In this document: positions 1 through 8,742 of the stretch, one piece after another | How positions within the stretch are numbered: position 1 is the first letter of the stretch | Layout: every line of letters starts with the position of its first letter | NCBI GenBank assembly: GCA_016745315.1 | Contig: CP066886.1 | Location: forward strand, 2,139,501-2,203,500 | Reading direction: 5' to 3' | Source: Arthrospira sp. PCC 9108 | GTDB lineage: Bacteria > Cyanobacteriota > Cyanobacteriia > Cyanobacteriales > Microcoleaceae | DNA: 64,000 nt | Position numbers and translations under genes: made by a program | The notes under the pieces: generated by a model | Database searches by the model: none | The model's input: the letters and a program-made list of their open reading frames with translations, nothing else | What the model was told of the DNA's origin: nothing

Positions 1-31
1 CCTAGGATTTTGGCAAAAATCCACCGTGGGG

Positions 32-973
32 TCAATTCATCCGCTGCTCAGAATTACAAAATAGAGGTAAAATCTCGCGACTGAAGGCTTCGGCGGCTTT
101 AGATTGATACCGATTAGGATTAACAATTACTGATAACATCCGTTTAACCGTTACTGAATCAATGGTGGCCCGATGCAGCATCCCCATTTGTAGCTCTTTT
201 TCAATAGCCGAAGTAGACACAAAAGCGGCTCCCAGTCCCGCTTGCACAGTATTTTTAATAGCCTCAATCGAGTTAAGTTCCATTTCAATCCGTAAGCGAC
301 GCGGATCAATATCATAGCGACTGAGGACTTGATCAATCACCTTGCGAATAGTCGATTGAGCATCTAGGGCGATAAACTTGAGGTTATACAGGTCTTCCTT
401 TTGAATAAAGTCTTTTTCAGCCAAGGGGTGAAACACAGGCAAAACTAGGGCTAGTTCATCCTCAATATAAGGTTGAACGCTGAGACAGTCCTGCAATTCT
501 GGCGGGATCTCACCGCCAATGATGGCTAAGTCAATTTGTCCGTTAGCAACACTCCAAGCCGTGCGACGGGTAGAGTGGACATGGAGTTGCACAGCTACAT
601 CTGGGTATTTTCGCCGAAACATCCCAATCATCCCCGGTAGGAGATAGGTTCCGGTAGTCTGGGAAGCACCAACAATTAGGGTTCCCCCTTGTAGGTTTTG
701 TAAGTCTTCGATCGCACGACAGGTTTCTTGACATAGGGAAAGGATCTTTTCCCCATAACTAATCAGTAAATGTCCAGCCTCGGTAAGTTTAGCCCGGCGA
801 CCAGCGCGATCGAACAGCGGAACATTTAATTGTCGCTCTAAATTCTGTACTTGTAGGCTGATCGCAGGTTGGGAGACATAGAGACTATCGGCGGCTCTTT
901 TAAAACTCCCTTCAGAGGCGATCGCCTTCAGAATTCGTAATTGATCCAGGGTGAACGGAACGTCTGACATCAC
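32..973 (-). CDS. LysR-family regulator, RbcR-like (copy 1)
   Basis: A 313-residue LysR-type transcription factor. The N-terminal winged HTH (about residues 8-67) contains the typical stretch SFKRAADSLYVSQPAIS, followed by a substrate-binding domain (about 95-300). The motifs FTLDQLRILKAIASEGSF and GTLIVGASQTTGTYLLP are those I know from cyanobacterial/plastid RbcR (Ycf30), which controls RuBisCO and carbon-concentrating genes. It lies on the same strand as a close paralogue about 60 bp upstream, so the pair looks like a tandem duplication. The C-terminus is shorter than in the neighbour. Family assignment is firm; whether this copy or the next is the functional RbcR cannot be decided here. 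Confidence 0.9.
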   Translation of the reverse strand: MMSDVPFTLDQLRILKAIASEGSFKRAADSLYVSQPAISLQVQNLERQLNVPLFDRAGRRAKLTEAGHLLISYGEKILSLCQETCRAIEDLQNLQGGTLIVGASQTTGTYLLPGMIGMFRRKYPDVAVQLHVHSTRRTAWSVANGQIDLAIIGGEIPPELQDCLSVQPYIEDELALVLPVFHPLAEKDFIQKEDLYNLKFIALDAQSTIRKVIDQVLSRYDIDPRRLRIEMELNSIEAIKNTVQAGLGAAFVSTSAIEKELQMGMLHRATIDSVTVKRMLSVIVNPNRYQSKAAEAFSREILPLFCNSEQRMN

Positions 974-1030
974 TAAGTAAAATTGCTATTTGATGTGCTA
1001 ATGTGGTGGAAGTCGAACCCCTAGTCCAGA

Positions 1031-2026
1031 CTACAAGGGCATCTGTTCTGAGGTAGGTTCGTTAGCCAACCCAGCAGAAATATCTAAATTTTCCGGTGGG
1101 AGTTGTGTACTAGAGAAATTCGGTAAAATCTCCTTTATGAATACAGATGCGGCTTTAGATCTATAGCGTAATGGGTTATAAATCACTGATAACATCCGTT
1201 TGATAGTGACTCGATCAATTTTAGGAATTTGCAATACTCCCATTTGTAACTCTTTCTCAATGGCGGATGTGGAAACGAAAGCCACCCCTAGACCTGACTG
1301 CACCGCATTTTTGATCGCTTCAATAGAACTTAGTTCCATTTCGATTTTGAGGCGACTGGTATCAATCCCAGACCGACTCAATACCTGGTCAATCACTTTG
1401 CGGATAGTCGATTGAGCATCAAGACTGATAAACTGCAAGTCGTATAAATCATCATGTTCGATAATCTCCTGTCCGGCGAGGGGATGGGAAACCGACATGA
1501 TCAGAGCTAGTTCATCTTCTGCGAAGGGAACCACCTCTAATGATTGCGCCAATTCCGGGGAGATCTCCCCCCCCACGATCGCCAAATCAATTTGTCCGTT
1601 AACCACACTCCAAGCCGTGCGACGGGTAGAGTGAACATGAAGTTGTACCGACACATCGGGATATTTTGAGCGAAACATCCCAATCATCCGAGGTAGCAAA
1701 TAGGTTCCCGTAGTTTGGGAAGCACCGACAATTAGCGTCCCTCCTTGCAGGTTTTGTAAGTCTTCGATCGCACGACAGGTTTCTTGACACAGGGAAAGGA
1801 CTTTTTCCCCATAACTCAGTAATAGATGACCCGCTTCTGTCAGTTGGGCGCGACGACCTCCTCGATCAAATAAGGGTACATTTAATTGGCGTTCTAGGTT
1901 CTGCACCTGCAAACTCACTGCTGGTTGGGATACATATAAGCGATCGGCCGCTCGCTTAAAACTTCCCTCGGAAGCGATCGCTTGCAGAATGCGTAACTGA
2001 TCTAAAGTGAATGGAAGATCGGACAT
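1031..2026 (-). CDS. rbcR: LysR-family regulator RbcR (copy 2)
   Basis: RbcR-type LysR regulator of 331 residues from the ATG at 2026. A TTG eight codons upstream (2050) keeps the frame open, but MSDLPFTLDQLRIL is the usual start of this family. The HTH is at about residues 8-67. It matches copy 1 almost residue for residue through the HTH and the hinge, but carries an extra C-terminal tail of about 25 residues (PPENLDISAGLANEPTSEQ). RbcR senses carbon-metabolism intermediates and activates rbcLXS in cyanobacteria. This copy is the closer to the RbcR sequences I remember, so it gets the symbol. Confidence 0.87.
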   Translation of the reverse strand: MSDLPFTLDQLRILQAIASEGSFKRAADRLYVSQPAVSLQVQNLERQLNVPLFDRGGRRAQLTEAGHLLLSYGEKVLSLCQETCRAIEDLQNLQGGTLIVGASQTTGTYLLPRMIGMFRSKYPDVSVQLHVHSTRRTAWSVVNGQIDLAIVGGEISPELAQSLEVVPFAEDELALIMSVSHPLAGQEIIEHDDLYDLQFISLDAQSTIRKVIDQVLSRSGIDTSRLKIEMELSSIEAIKNAVQSGLGVAFVSTSAIEKELQMGVLQIPKIDRVTIKRMLSVIYNPLRYRSKAASVFIKEILPNFSSTQLPPENLDISAGLANEPTSEQMPL

Positions 2027-2147
2027 GGTGTTAACCTCATCGGCAGACAAAAGATCCGAGAATAGCTATGTGAGGATCGTCTTCTTTGAGCATACTGCGA
2101 GATGATCTGTATTGGAGTTAACTTTATTATCCGTTGGAGAAGTCAAA

Positions 2148-2861
2148 ATGTCTGATCAATGGCTCAGTCTTAGCCATTTCGTGATGGTGGGGTTACTGCT
2201 ATGCTTTGCGATCGCCCATAGTGGTCTAGCTGCCCTCCGACCTGTTGTCGAACAGGTTATCGGTCCCCGGTTATATCGCATTTTTTTCGCTCTGGTCAGT
2301 TTATCCCTGGCGGTCGTCTTGATTATCTACTTCTTTAATCACCGCTATGATGGCCTACAACTCTGGCAACTCCAGGGTGTACCCGCCCTTAAACCTATCG
2401 TTTGGGTTCTCTCGGCTATCTCCTTTGTGTTTTTATACCCCTCTACTTTCAATCTACTCGAAATTGCTGCGATCGCTAAACCACAAGTCCATCTTCATCA
2501 AACTGGCATTATCCGTATTACCCGACATCCCCAAATGGTCGGACAAGTCATCTGGTGTATTGCCCATACCCTATGGATTGGTACCACCTTTACCCTCGTG
2601 ACCTCCATTGGTTTAGTTTTACATCACCTCTTTGGAGTTTGGCATGGCGATCGGCGTTTACAAGCCCGTTTTGGCCAATCCTTTGAAACCCTCAAATCCC
2701 AAACCTCCGTAATTCCCTTTTTGGCAATTATTCAGGGACGGCAAACCCTAGTTATACAGGAATTTCTCCGTCCCGCTTATCTCGGTGTTGGCATTTTCAT
2801 TATCCTACTTTGGCAAGCTCATCCTCTATTAATTCGTGTCACAAGTAACGTAGGCTGGTAG
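2148..2861 (+). CDS. NnrU-family integral membrane protein, possible 15-cis-zeta-carotene isomerase (Z-ISO)
   Basis: A 237-residue polytopic membrane protein. I take the ATG at 2148, preceded by GGAGA with a 7-nt gap, rather than the upstream TTG at 2112. About six hydrophobic segments are visible. Motifs FAIAHSGLAALRP near the N-terminus and GIIRITRHPQMVGQVIW in the middle are those of the NnrU/Z-ISO family; the histidines of such motifs bind haem in plant Z-ISO. In cyanobacteria and plants Z-ISO isomerises the 15-cis bond of phytoene-derived zeta-carotene. NnrU proteins of denitrifiers have a different, unclear role, so the carotenoid function is inferred from the cyanobacterial setting. 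Confidence 0.78.
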   Translation: MSDQWLSLSHFVMVGLLLCFAIAHSGLAALRPVVEQVIGPRLYRIFFALVSLSLAVVLIIYFFNHRYDGLQLWQLQGVPALKPIVWVLSAISFVFLYPSTFNLLEIAAIAKPQVHLHQTGIIRITRHPQMVGQVIWCIAHTLWIGTTFTLVTSIGLVLHHLFGVWHGDRRLQARFGQSFETLKSQTSVIPFLAIIQGRQTLVIQEFLRPAYLGVGIFIILLWQAHPLLIRVTSNVGW

Positions 2862-2909
2862 CATGATCCCAGGGATATAAAATGTTCGTTAATAAAATTT
2901 AGAGCCATC

Positions 2910-3293
2910 ATGCTTTTATCGGTCAGTGAGCAGCAATTTTCTAAAGAGGTCTTGAGTGCTTCTACACCTATTCTCGTTAACTTCTGGGCTCCCTGGTGCG
3001 GCCTGTGTAAACTTATTGTCCCTCAACTGGAACAGTTCCAGACCCAGTGGACAGGTCAGGTTCAGGTATTGGGTATTAATGCTGACCAGAATTTAAAGCT
3101 GGCCAGTACCTATCGACTTCAGAATCTACCCACCTTAATTCTCTTTCATCAAGGAGAACCACTCTACCGTATTGAACATTTACTAGGACGTGAAGACCTA
3201 CTCAAGACCCTCAACGGTTTCATGCTTAACTATCAACATGACTGCTACACCCGTCCTTTGAAAACCCCTGAATATCTCCATTTAGAAGCCTAA
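2910..3293 (+). CDS. thioredoxin-family protein with WCGLC active site
   Basis: Thioredoxin fold of 127 residues. The active site reads FWAPWCGLCK (about residues 26-35), with Leu replacing the usual Pro between the two cysteines. The cis-Pro loop is seen as NLPTLILF. A C-terminal extension of about 20 residues (DCYTRPLKTPEYLHLEA) goes beyond a minimal thioredoxin. It probably acts as a cytosolic disulfide reductase; the CGLC variant should change its redox potential. It follows the NnrU gene by 48 bp, so the two may be co-transcribed, and a strong terminator lies just after it. Confidence 0.88.
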   Translation: MLLSVSEQQFSKEVLSASTPILVNFWAPWCGLCKLIVPQLEQFQTQWTGQVQVLGINADQNLKLASTYRLQNLPTLILFHQGEPLYRIEHLLGREDLLKTLNGFMLNYQHDCYTRPLKTPEYLHLEA

Positions 3294-3331
3294 TGGGGTT
3301 GTCAAAATCTACAATATGTCGCGACAAATTT

Positions 3332-3374
3332 AACCGGGTTTCTTATACATGGCTATCGGAAATCCGGTTTTTTT
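3332..3374 (+). terminator. Rho-independent terminator after thioredoxin gene
   Basis: The arms AACCGG (3332-3337) and CCGGTT (3364-3369) are perfectly complementary and run directly into an uninterrupted T stretch ending at 3374. It separates the thioredoxin gene from the deacetylase gene. Confidence 0.75.
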
Positions 3375-3440
3375 CTTGAAATCACCTTTTTTTGAGGGTG
3401 AGATTAAAGGATAATTTGCCTTCCTGATTCAATCATTGTT

Positions 3441-5033
3441 ATGTTAAAAAATATGCGGTTCCCCAAAACTTTATCCGGTTTTAGCCTCTTATTTTTCCTG
3501 ACTTCCTGCCACAATGTCAATAATTTATCATCGAATTTATCCCCTGTAGCCCCATCAATTGCACCCCCTACCCACCCAGAAACACCAGTTACATGGGAAC
3601 TAAAAACCGTTAATCACCCCGGCGGCTATTTCTGTTCTAATGGTGAGATGGCTTCAGGACCTCTCACCCAAAACATGATTAATAAATGTCTCCAATGGGG
3701 CGGCGGTTCCGCTTGTTTCAATAACCAATGGTCGGAAACATTATTTCGCCGAGCATACGGAAATAATATCTGTCCAAATGGTTCTCATCTTAATGCCATT
3801 ACTGGTTATTGTATGGAAGGAAACGACTCTTTGGGACCCTTTCCTCAAGATTTAATTACTGCTTGTCAACAACAAGGTGGCGGTAATTCCTGCTTATCTA
3901 ATCGTTGGGATTCACAGTTTCTATTAAGTTTAATTGCTCAAGCAGGTTTGATTAATCTCCCTAGTCGCCCTCCTCAATTTGTCCTGCTGGCTTTTGACGG
4001 TTCCCGTTCTCTGGAAGCATGGCAAAAATCTCGCCATTTTACTAAACAAATGGCAGCTAAAAATATTCCCCTCCGCTTTACTTATTTTATCAGTGCTGTG
4101 TATTTTGTCAATACTGGCGATCGCCTACTTTATCACCCACCTGGCCGTCACCGGGTCGGCCATTCTGCGATCGGTTGGGGAGGAACCCCAGAAGAAGTTA
4201 AACAACGCCTAGAACAGCTAAATTTAGCCTATCAAGAAGGTCATGAGATTGCCTCCCATGCAGTAGGTCATTTTGATGGTAGTCGCTGGACTGAGGCGGA
4301 CTGGACGCGAGAATTTAACTATTTTGATAAGTTTATTTTTGAAGCCTACCAAATTAATAACCTAGAAGGTAGTCTCGCCTTTGATAAAACCGCCATCCAA
4401 GGATTTCGCGCCCCCGAATTGGGTCAGGGTCCTGGTTTATATCAAACCCTACAAAAAAAAGGATTTCGTTATGATACCAGTAAAGTGGCTCAATCTAACT
4501 ACTGGCCGCAAAAACCAAACGGCATCTGGAATTTCCCCCTCGCTAGTTTAACTACCGCTAAAACCCGTAAAAATGTCTTGTCAATGGACTATAATTTCTA
4601 TTATGCTCATTCTCAAGCCAAGCCGAACCCTGCTAATGCTCAATTCTACGAAGAAGATACTTTCCAAACCTATCTAAACTATTTTCAGGCTAACTATACA
4701 GGAAATCGCGCCCCTATCCACATTGGTCATCATTTTTCCGCCTGGAATAATGGCGCTTATTGGAATGCTATGTTCCGCTTTGCTGAAGCCGTTTGTGGTC
4801 AGCCAGAAGTTAAATGTATCACCTATCGAGAATTGGCGGATTTTATGGATTTACTCACCCCAGAACAAATTGCTACCTATCAAAAAGGTGACTTTCCCAA
4901 ATGGTCTGCTAAGGAGTCAGTTAACACGGATTTAATATCTGATGATTTATCGGGTTTGGGGGTTAATAATCCTCAATTTGCTGCCGATGATTTTTGCGGC
5001 ACAGTAGCAGTATCTCACCCTAACCGAAGATAA
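3441..5033 (+). CDS. lipoprotein polysaccharide deacetylase (NodB-like) with two N-terminal Cys-rich repeats
   Basis: A 530-residue exported protein. The start MLKNMRFPK is followed by a hydrophobic stretch and lipobox LTSC (Cys23), predicting a lipoprotein. Residues about 60-165 hold two copies of a Cys-rich module, each with the pattern C..GP..Q..I..C..(W/Q)GGG..C..N.W. From about 175 comes a CE4/NodB-type fold: FVLLAFDGS (degenerate motif 1; canonical FDD is FDG), SHAVGH (metal-binding motif 2), FRAPELG (motif 3) and HIGHHFSAWN (late motif). CE4 enzymes remove N-acetyl groups from peptidoglycan or exopolysaccharide. The altered motif 1 lacks one usual Asp, so activity needs testing. The Cys modules look like a binding domain; I do not recognise them. 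Confidence 0.82.
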   Translation: MLKNMRFPKTLSGFSLLFFLTSCHNVNNLSSNLSPVAPSIAPPTHPETPVTWELKTVNHPGGYFCSNGEMASGPLTQNMINKCLQWGGGSACFNNQWSETLFRRAYGNNICPNGSHLNAITGYCMEGNDSLGPFPQDLITACQQQGGGNSCLSNRWDSQFLLSLIAQAGLINLPSRPPQFVLLAFDGSRSLEAWQKSRHFTKQMAAKNIPLRFTYFISAVYFVNTGDRLLYHPPGRHRVGHSAIGWGGTPEEVKQRLEQLNLAYQEGHEIASHAVGHFDGSRWTEADWTREFNYFDKFIFEAYQINNLEGSLAFDKTAIQGFRAPELGQGPGLYQTLQKKGFRYDTSKVAQSNYWPQKPNGIWNFPLASLTTAKTRKNVLSMDYNFYYAHSQAKPNPANAQFYEEDTFQTYLNYFQANYTGNRAPIHIGHHFSAWNNGAYWNAMFRFAEAVCGQPEVKCITYRELADFMDLLTPEQIATYQKGDFPKWSAKESVNTDLISDDLSGLGVNNPQFAADDFCGTVAVSHPNRR

Positions 5034-5071
5034 TATAACCCCCTCTGGGGTGGGGGCTTTACCCTAGCCCA

Positions 5072-5710
5072 TTAACTGAGTAAACCCCGACCATTTTGGT
5101 GAAACTCTTGTACAGTTTGATTTGAGAGTTCATGGGTGGTTAAAGATTGCAGAATATCCCAGGGGAGAGTGAGGTGATAAGCACCAGCTTTGAGGGTGGC
5201 GACGGCTTCCTCTGGGGACTTGATGCTGGCGGCGAGAATTTTGGTTTCACTTCCGGCGAGAATTTCGGCCATATCTTTAACTAGGGTGATTCCATCTCCT
5301 AAAAATCGGGTGGCGCGGTTTACATAGGCGATCGCATATTTTGCCCCCGCTTCTTTAGCCACAGCCGCTTGAGATGCACTATAAATCCCCGTCACAGAAC
5401 AGGCAATTTTAGGGGATATATGAGCCACTACTTGAAAGCCTAAGCTAGTGGCTGGAACTTTTAAAACTGTTTGTTCTCCCAAAATATTATAAGCTGCCCA
5501 AGCCTCCTCAAGCATACTATCAAAATCTAAGGCAGTTAACTGATAGTAAATCTCCCCCCGGAACAGTTGTTTAAGTGCTTTTAAAGTTGCTTGTGGGGAT
5601 AGGTCACTTTTAGCCAGTAAAGTGGGATTAGTGGTAACTCCTTTCACCCAACCCAATTGACTAGCTGCTTCAGCTTCCGACACAATAGCAGAATCCAGAT
5701 ATAAAGCCAT
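5072..5710 (-). CDS. transaldolase / fructose-6-phosphate aldolase family protein (TalC-like)
   Basis: A 212-residue single-domain TIM barrel of the short transaldolase (TalC/FSA) class. The start MALYLDSA and the motif GVTTNPTLLAKS (about 24-35) are characteristic, and the Schiff-base lysine is in TVLKVPAT (about residue 83). Such enzymes transfer dihydroxyacetone units or split fructose 6-phosphate. It lies 630 bp upstream of, and divergent from, transketolase, which fits a role in non-oxidative pentose phosphate or Calvin-cycle carbon rearrangement. Whether it is a true transaldolase or an F6P aldolase cannot be told from sequence alone. Confidence 0.87.
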   Translation of the reverse strand: MALYLDSAIVSEAEAASQLGWVKGVTTNPTLLAKSDLSPQATLKALKQLFRGEIYYQLTALDFDSMLEEAWAAYNILGEQTVLKVPATSLGFQVVAHISPKIACSVTGIYSASQAAVAKEAGAKYAIAYVNRATRFLGDGITLVKDMAEILAGSETKILAASIKSPEEAVATLKAGAYHLTLPWDILQSLTTHELSNQTVQEFHQNGRGLLS

Positions 5711-6339
5711 AATTTCTGTTTAATAATTTAACCGATTACCAATTTTGACTAAGACTGTCCCACAATATCTATGAAAATTACCACAATGGCAAGTGGCGAT
5801 CGCTCTATTTTTCCCTAGCTACATTTTTGCGCCTGCATCAAGCTACCCACCTATACCCTTAGCCTAGATGTTAAGCCCCTTTCATTCGGTCGGTCTGACT
5901 GGCAGAATAATCAAAATTGCCATCATAGCACCGTGACAGCGCCTAAAGTCGCGCCCGTCGCTTTTCCACACTGCTGGCTCAGAGACCGGGCTACCCATCT
6001 ACCAAACTTTTCTGGTGTTCACTGCCAGAGTTGGGGTAAGTAGAGACCAGATCTTGGTATGATGGAAATTGCACAGGCGGTAGAGATAGCCGAATAGGCT
6101 GGATCGATTACTGCCCGACAGTGGCAGAAAAAGTCTGTGTTGGCGGAGAACATTCCCTAGATATTTGGCGATCGATCAATTTAGTTTCAAGTCCCTTGCC
6201 TGATAGTCCCTCAAAATGAGATGATCTCAGATGCAGTCTGAGGGCGATTCCAGAGCAATTCTGAAAATAGAACCATTATCATCTGGTTTCTCTACTCCGG
6301 CACTCACACTTTAGAGCGAGTATATAGAAAAACACAACT
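5711..6339. other. 629-bp intergenic region between the transaldolase-like gene and tkt
   Basis: No credible ORF or tRNA. It should carry the divergent promoters of both neighbours. A small hairpin CTCAGA/TCTGAG lies near 6225-6245 and TATATAG at about 6321-6327, close to the tkt start. The length suggests a long tkt leader or a small RNA, but I recognise no known RNA family. Confidence 0.4.
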
Positions 6340-8349
6340 ATGGCTGTTGCAACCCAATCACTTGAACAACTCTGCATTAACTCAATTCGTTTTTTAGCTA
6401 TTGATGCAGTAGAGAAAGCGAACTCAGGCCACCCCGGACTTCCTATGGGTGCGGCTCCGATGGCCTTTGTACTCTGGGATCGCTTTATGCGTTATAACCC
6501 CAAAAACCCTAAATGGTTCAACCGCGATCGCTTTGTGCTATCGGCAGGTCATGGCTGTATGCTACATTATGCCCTTCTGCATCTGGCCGGCTATGATAGC
6601 GTCAGCATCGATGATATTAAACAGTTTCGTCAGTGGGGGTCGAAAACTCCAGGACACCCAGAAAATCACGTCACCGAAGGGGTGGAAGTGACTACCGGAC
6701 CCCTAGGACAAGGTATTGCTAACGCTGTGGGTCTGGCTTTGGCTGAGGCTCATCTGGCGGCGCGTTTTAACAAGCCTGATTGTACTGTGGTAGACCACTA
6801 TACCTATGCCATCCTAGGGGATGGCTGCAACATGGAAGGTATTTCTGGAGAGGCTTGTTCTTTGGCGGGACACTGGGGCCTCGGTAAGCTGATCGCCTTC
6901 TATGACGATAACCATATTTCTATTGATGGATCTACGGATATATCGTTTACTGAAGATGTGTGCAAACGCTTTGAAGCCTATGGCTGGCACGTTCAGCACG
7001 TTGCTGATGGTAATACAGATTTGGAAGCGATCGCTACCGCCATTGAGAAAGCAAAGGCGGTCACTGATAAGCCTTCCTTGATTAAAGTTACCACCACCAT
7101 CGGTTTTGGTTCTCCTAACAAAGCTAACAGCCATGACGTTCATGGTGCCGCTTTGGGTAAAGCAGAAGTACAGGCTACCCGTGATCATCTGGGTTGGAGT
7201 TATCCTGAATTTGTGATTCCTGATGATGCAATTAAGCATTTCCGCAAAGCAGTCGAGCGGGGTGCGAATTATGAGGATGAGTGGAAAGCAGCTTTTGAAA
7301 CCTACAAATCTAAGTATCCTGAAGAGGCGGCGACTCTGGAACGCTTGCTGAGTGGGAAACTTCCCCAAGGATGGGAAAAATCTCTGCCTACCTATACGCC
7401 GGAAACTAAGGCTGATGCGACCCGTAACCAGTCCGGTGCTACTCTAAATGCGATCGCTGGAGTCCTTCCCGAATTGGTTGGCGGTTCTGCTGATTTGGCT
7501 CCCTCTAATAAGACTTTACTCAAAGGTTTGGGAGATTTCCAAAAGGGTCAATACCAAAATCGTAACCTCCGGTTTGGGGTGCGTGAACACGCTATGGGAG
7601 CCATTTGTAATGGTATCGCCCTGCACCGTTCGGGTCTGATTCCCTATGGCGCGACCTTCCTGGTGTTTACGGATTATATGCGTAATTCTATCCGGTTGTC
7701 GGCTCTGTCGGAAGCTCCCGTGCTGTGGGTGATGACTCATGATTCTATTGCTTTGGGTGAAGATGGCCCGACTCACCAACCCGTTGAACATATCGCTTCT
7801 CTGCGGTTGATTCCTGATTTGACTGTGATTCGTCCCGCTGATGGTAATGAGACTTCTGGAGCCTATAAGGTGGCGATCGAAAACCGTCACTATCCCACTT
7901 TGATGGCATTTTCTCGCCAAAATCTGCCTAACCTCGAAGGTAGTTCTATCGACAATGTGGCTAAGGGTGCTTATATCCTTAGTGATAACAGTGATGGTAC
8001 CCCTGATATTATTCTGATTGGTACTGGTGGGGAAACTTACCTCTGTGTTGATGCGGCGGTTAAACTCCGGGAAGAGGGTAAAAAAGTCCGCGTGGTTTCT
8101 ATGCCTAGTTGGGAATTGTTTGAAAAGCAGGATGCTGCTTACAAGGAGTCTGTTTTCCCCGCCTCTGTTAAGAAACGTTTGGCGGTGGAAGCCGGTGTTA
8201 GTTTTGGCTGGTGCCGCTATGTGACTGATGAGGGTGCTACTATCAGTATTGACACCTTCGGCGCGTCTGCTCCTGGCGGTGTGGTGTTGGAAAAATTCGG
8301 CTTCACCGTTGATAATGTGGTGGCGAAAGCTAAGGAACTTCTTGGTTAA
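6340..8349 (+). CDS. tkt: transketolase
   Basis: Full-length transketolase of 669 residues. It swaps two-carbon units between ketose and aldose phosphates in the Calvin cycle and the pentose phosphate pathway, using thiamine diphosphate. Visible motifs: SGHPGLPMGAAPMA near the N-terminus, SAGHGCMLHYAL (catalytic His region), the TPP-binding GDG...N segment starting at about residue 160, and FGVREHAMG with the essential TPP Glu at about 415. The C-terminal domain ends in VVAKAKELLG. Start at the ATG opening MAVATQSLEQL. A strong terminator follows, so it looks monocistronic, as expected for a highly expressed photosynthetic enzyme. Confidence 0.97.
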   Translation: MAVATQSLEQLCINSIRFLAIDAVEKANSGHPGLPMGAAPMAFVLWDRFMRYNPKNPKWFNRDRFVLSAGHGCMLHYALLHLAGYDSVSIDDIKQFRQWGSKTPGHPENHVTEGVEVTTGPLGQGIANAVGLALAEAHLAARFNKPDCTVVDHYTYAILGDGCNMEGISGEACSLAGHWGLGKLIAFYDDNHISIDGSTDISFTEDVCKRFEAYGWHVQHVADGNTDLEAIATAIEKAKAVTDKPSLIKVTTTIGFGSPNKANSHDVHGAALGKAEVQATRDHLGWSYPEFVIPDDAIKHFRKAVERGANYEDEWKAAFETYKSKYPEEAATLERLLSGKLPQGWEKSLPTYTPETKADATRNQSGATLNAIAGVLPELVGGSADLAPSNKTLLKGLGDFQKGQYQNRNLRFGVREHAMGAICNGIALHRSGLIPYGATFLVFTDYMRNSIRLSALSEAPVLWVMTHDSIALGEDGPTHQPVEHIASLRLIPDLTVIRPADGNETSGAYKVAIENRHYPTLMAFSRQNLPNLEGSSIDNVAKGAYILSDNSDGTPDIILIGTGGETYLCVDAAVKLREEGKKVRVVSMPSWELFEKQDAAYKESVFPASVKKRLAVEAGVSFGWCRYVTDEGATISIDTFGASAPGGVVLEKFGFTVDNVVAKAKELLG

Positions 8350-8360
8350 TTAATTACCTA

Positions 8361-8423
8361 GGTGCGTCAGTCAGAAGAGTTTATGAGCATTTCATCATCA
8401 AAATTCTCCCGGTCTGACGCACC
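8361..8423. repeat. GGTGCGTCA-type extragenic palindrome
   Basis: The left arm GGTGCGTCAG (8361-8370) and right arm CTGACGCACC (8414-8423) are perfectly complementary over 10 bp around a 43-nt centre. The same outer arms recur at 22661-23056 and 24091-24680, and in weaker form at 48152-48215 and 59214-59283, with unrelated centres. This is a dispersed REP-like family in this genome. Confidence 0.7.
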
Positions 8424-8439
8424 CTACCGTATTAATCGG

Positions 8440-8474
8440 CAAGGGTGCAACATTGTTTGTACCCTTGTTTTTTT
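8440..8474 (+). terminator. Rho-independent terminator of tkt
   Basis: CAAGGGT (8440-8446) pairs perfectly with ACCCTTG (8461-8467), followed by seven T. It lies about 90 bp after the tkt stop, beyond the palindromic repeat. The rest of the gap to 8742 holds no convincing gene. Confidence 0.82.
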
Positions 8475-8742
8475 ATTTGTACCCGTGAGTATTGATTGAT
8501 TAACACTGATAAAATAGGGCATAGGGCAGGGAAGATTATACATAACAATAAGCCTAAGTCGCAGTATCTTTGTCTCATATAGTCTATGATCATAGTCACA
8601 GACAACGGCAGTATTAACCAATATTTTAGATATCAATTACAGTTGAATCATACATATTTTAGATATGATTTTGATAAATTGTGAACTGACAAAACCGACA
8701 ATGATATGATTTCTGATGGAATAAATTAGAGAATAAATTATT

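Noticed and set aside
1000..1030. tRNA-like GTCGAACCCC stretch between the LysR genes
   Set aside because: No cloverleaf can be drawn around it.
6814..7368. 184-residue minus-strand ORF inside tkt
   Set aside because: Antisense shadow of a gene with strong family conservation on the other strand.
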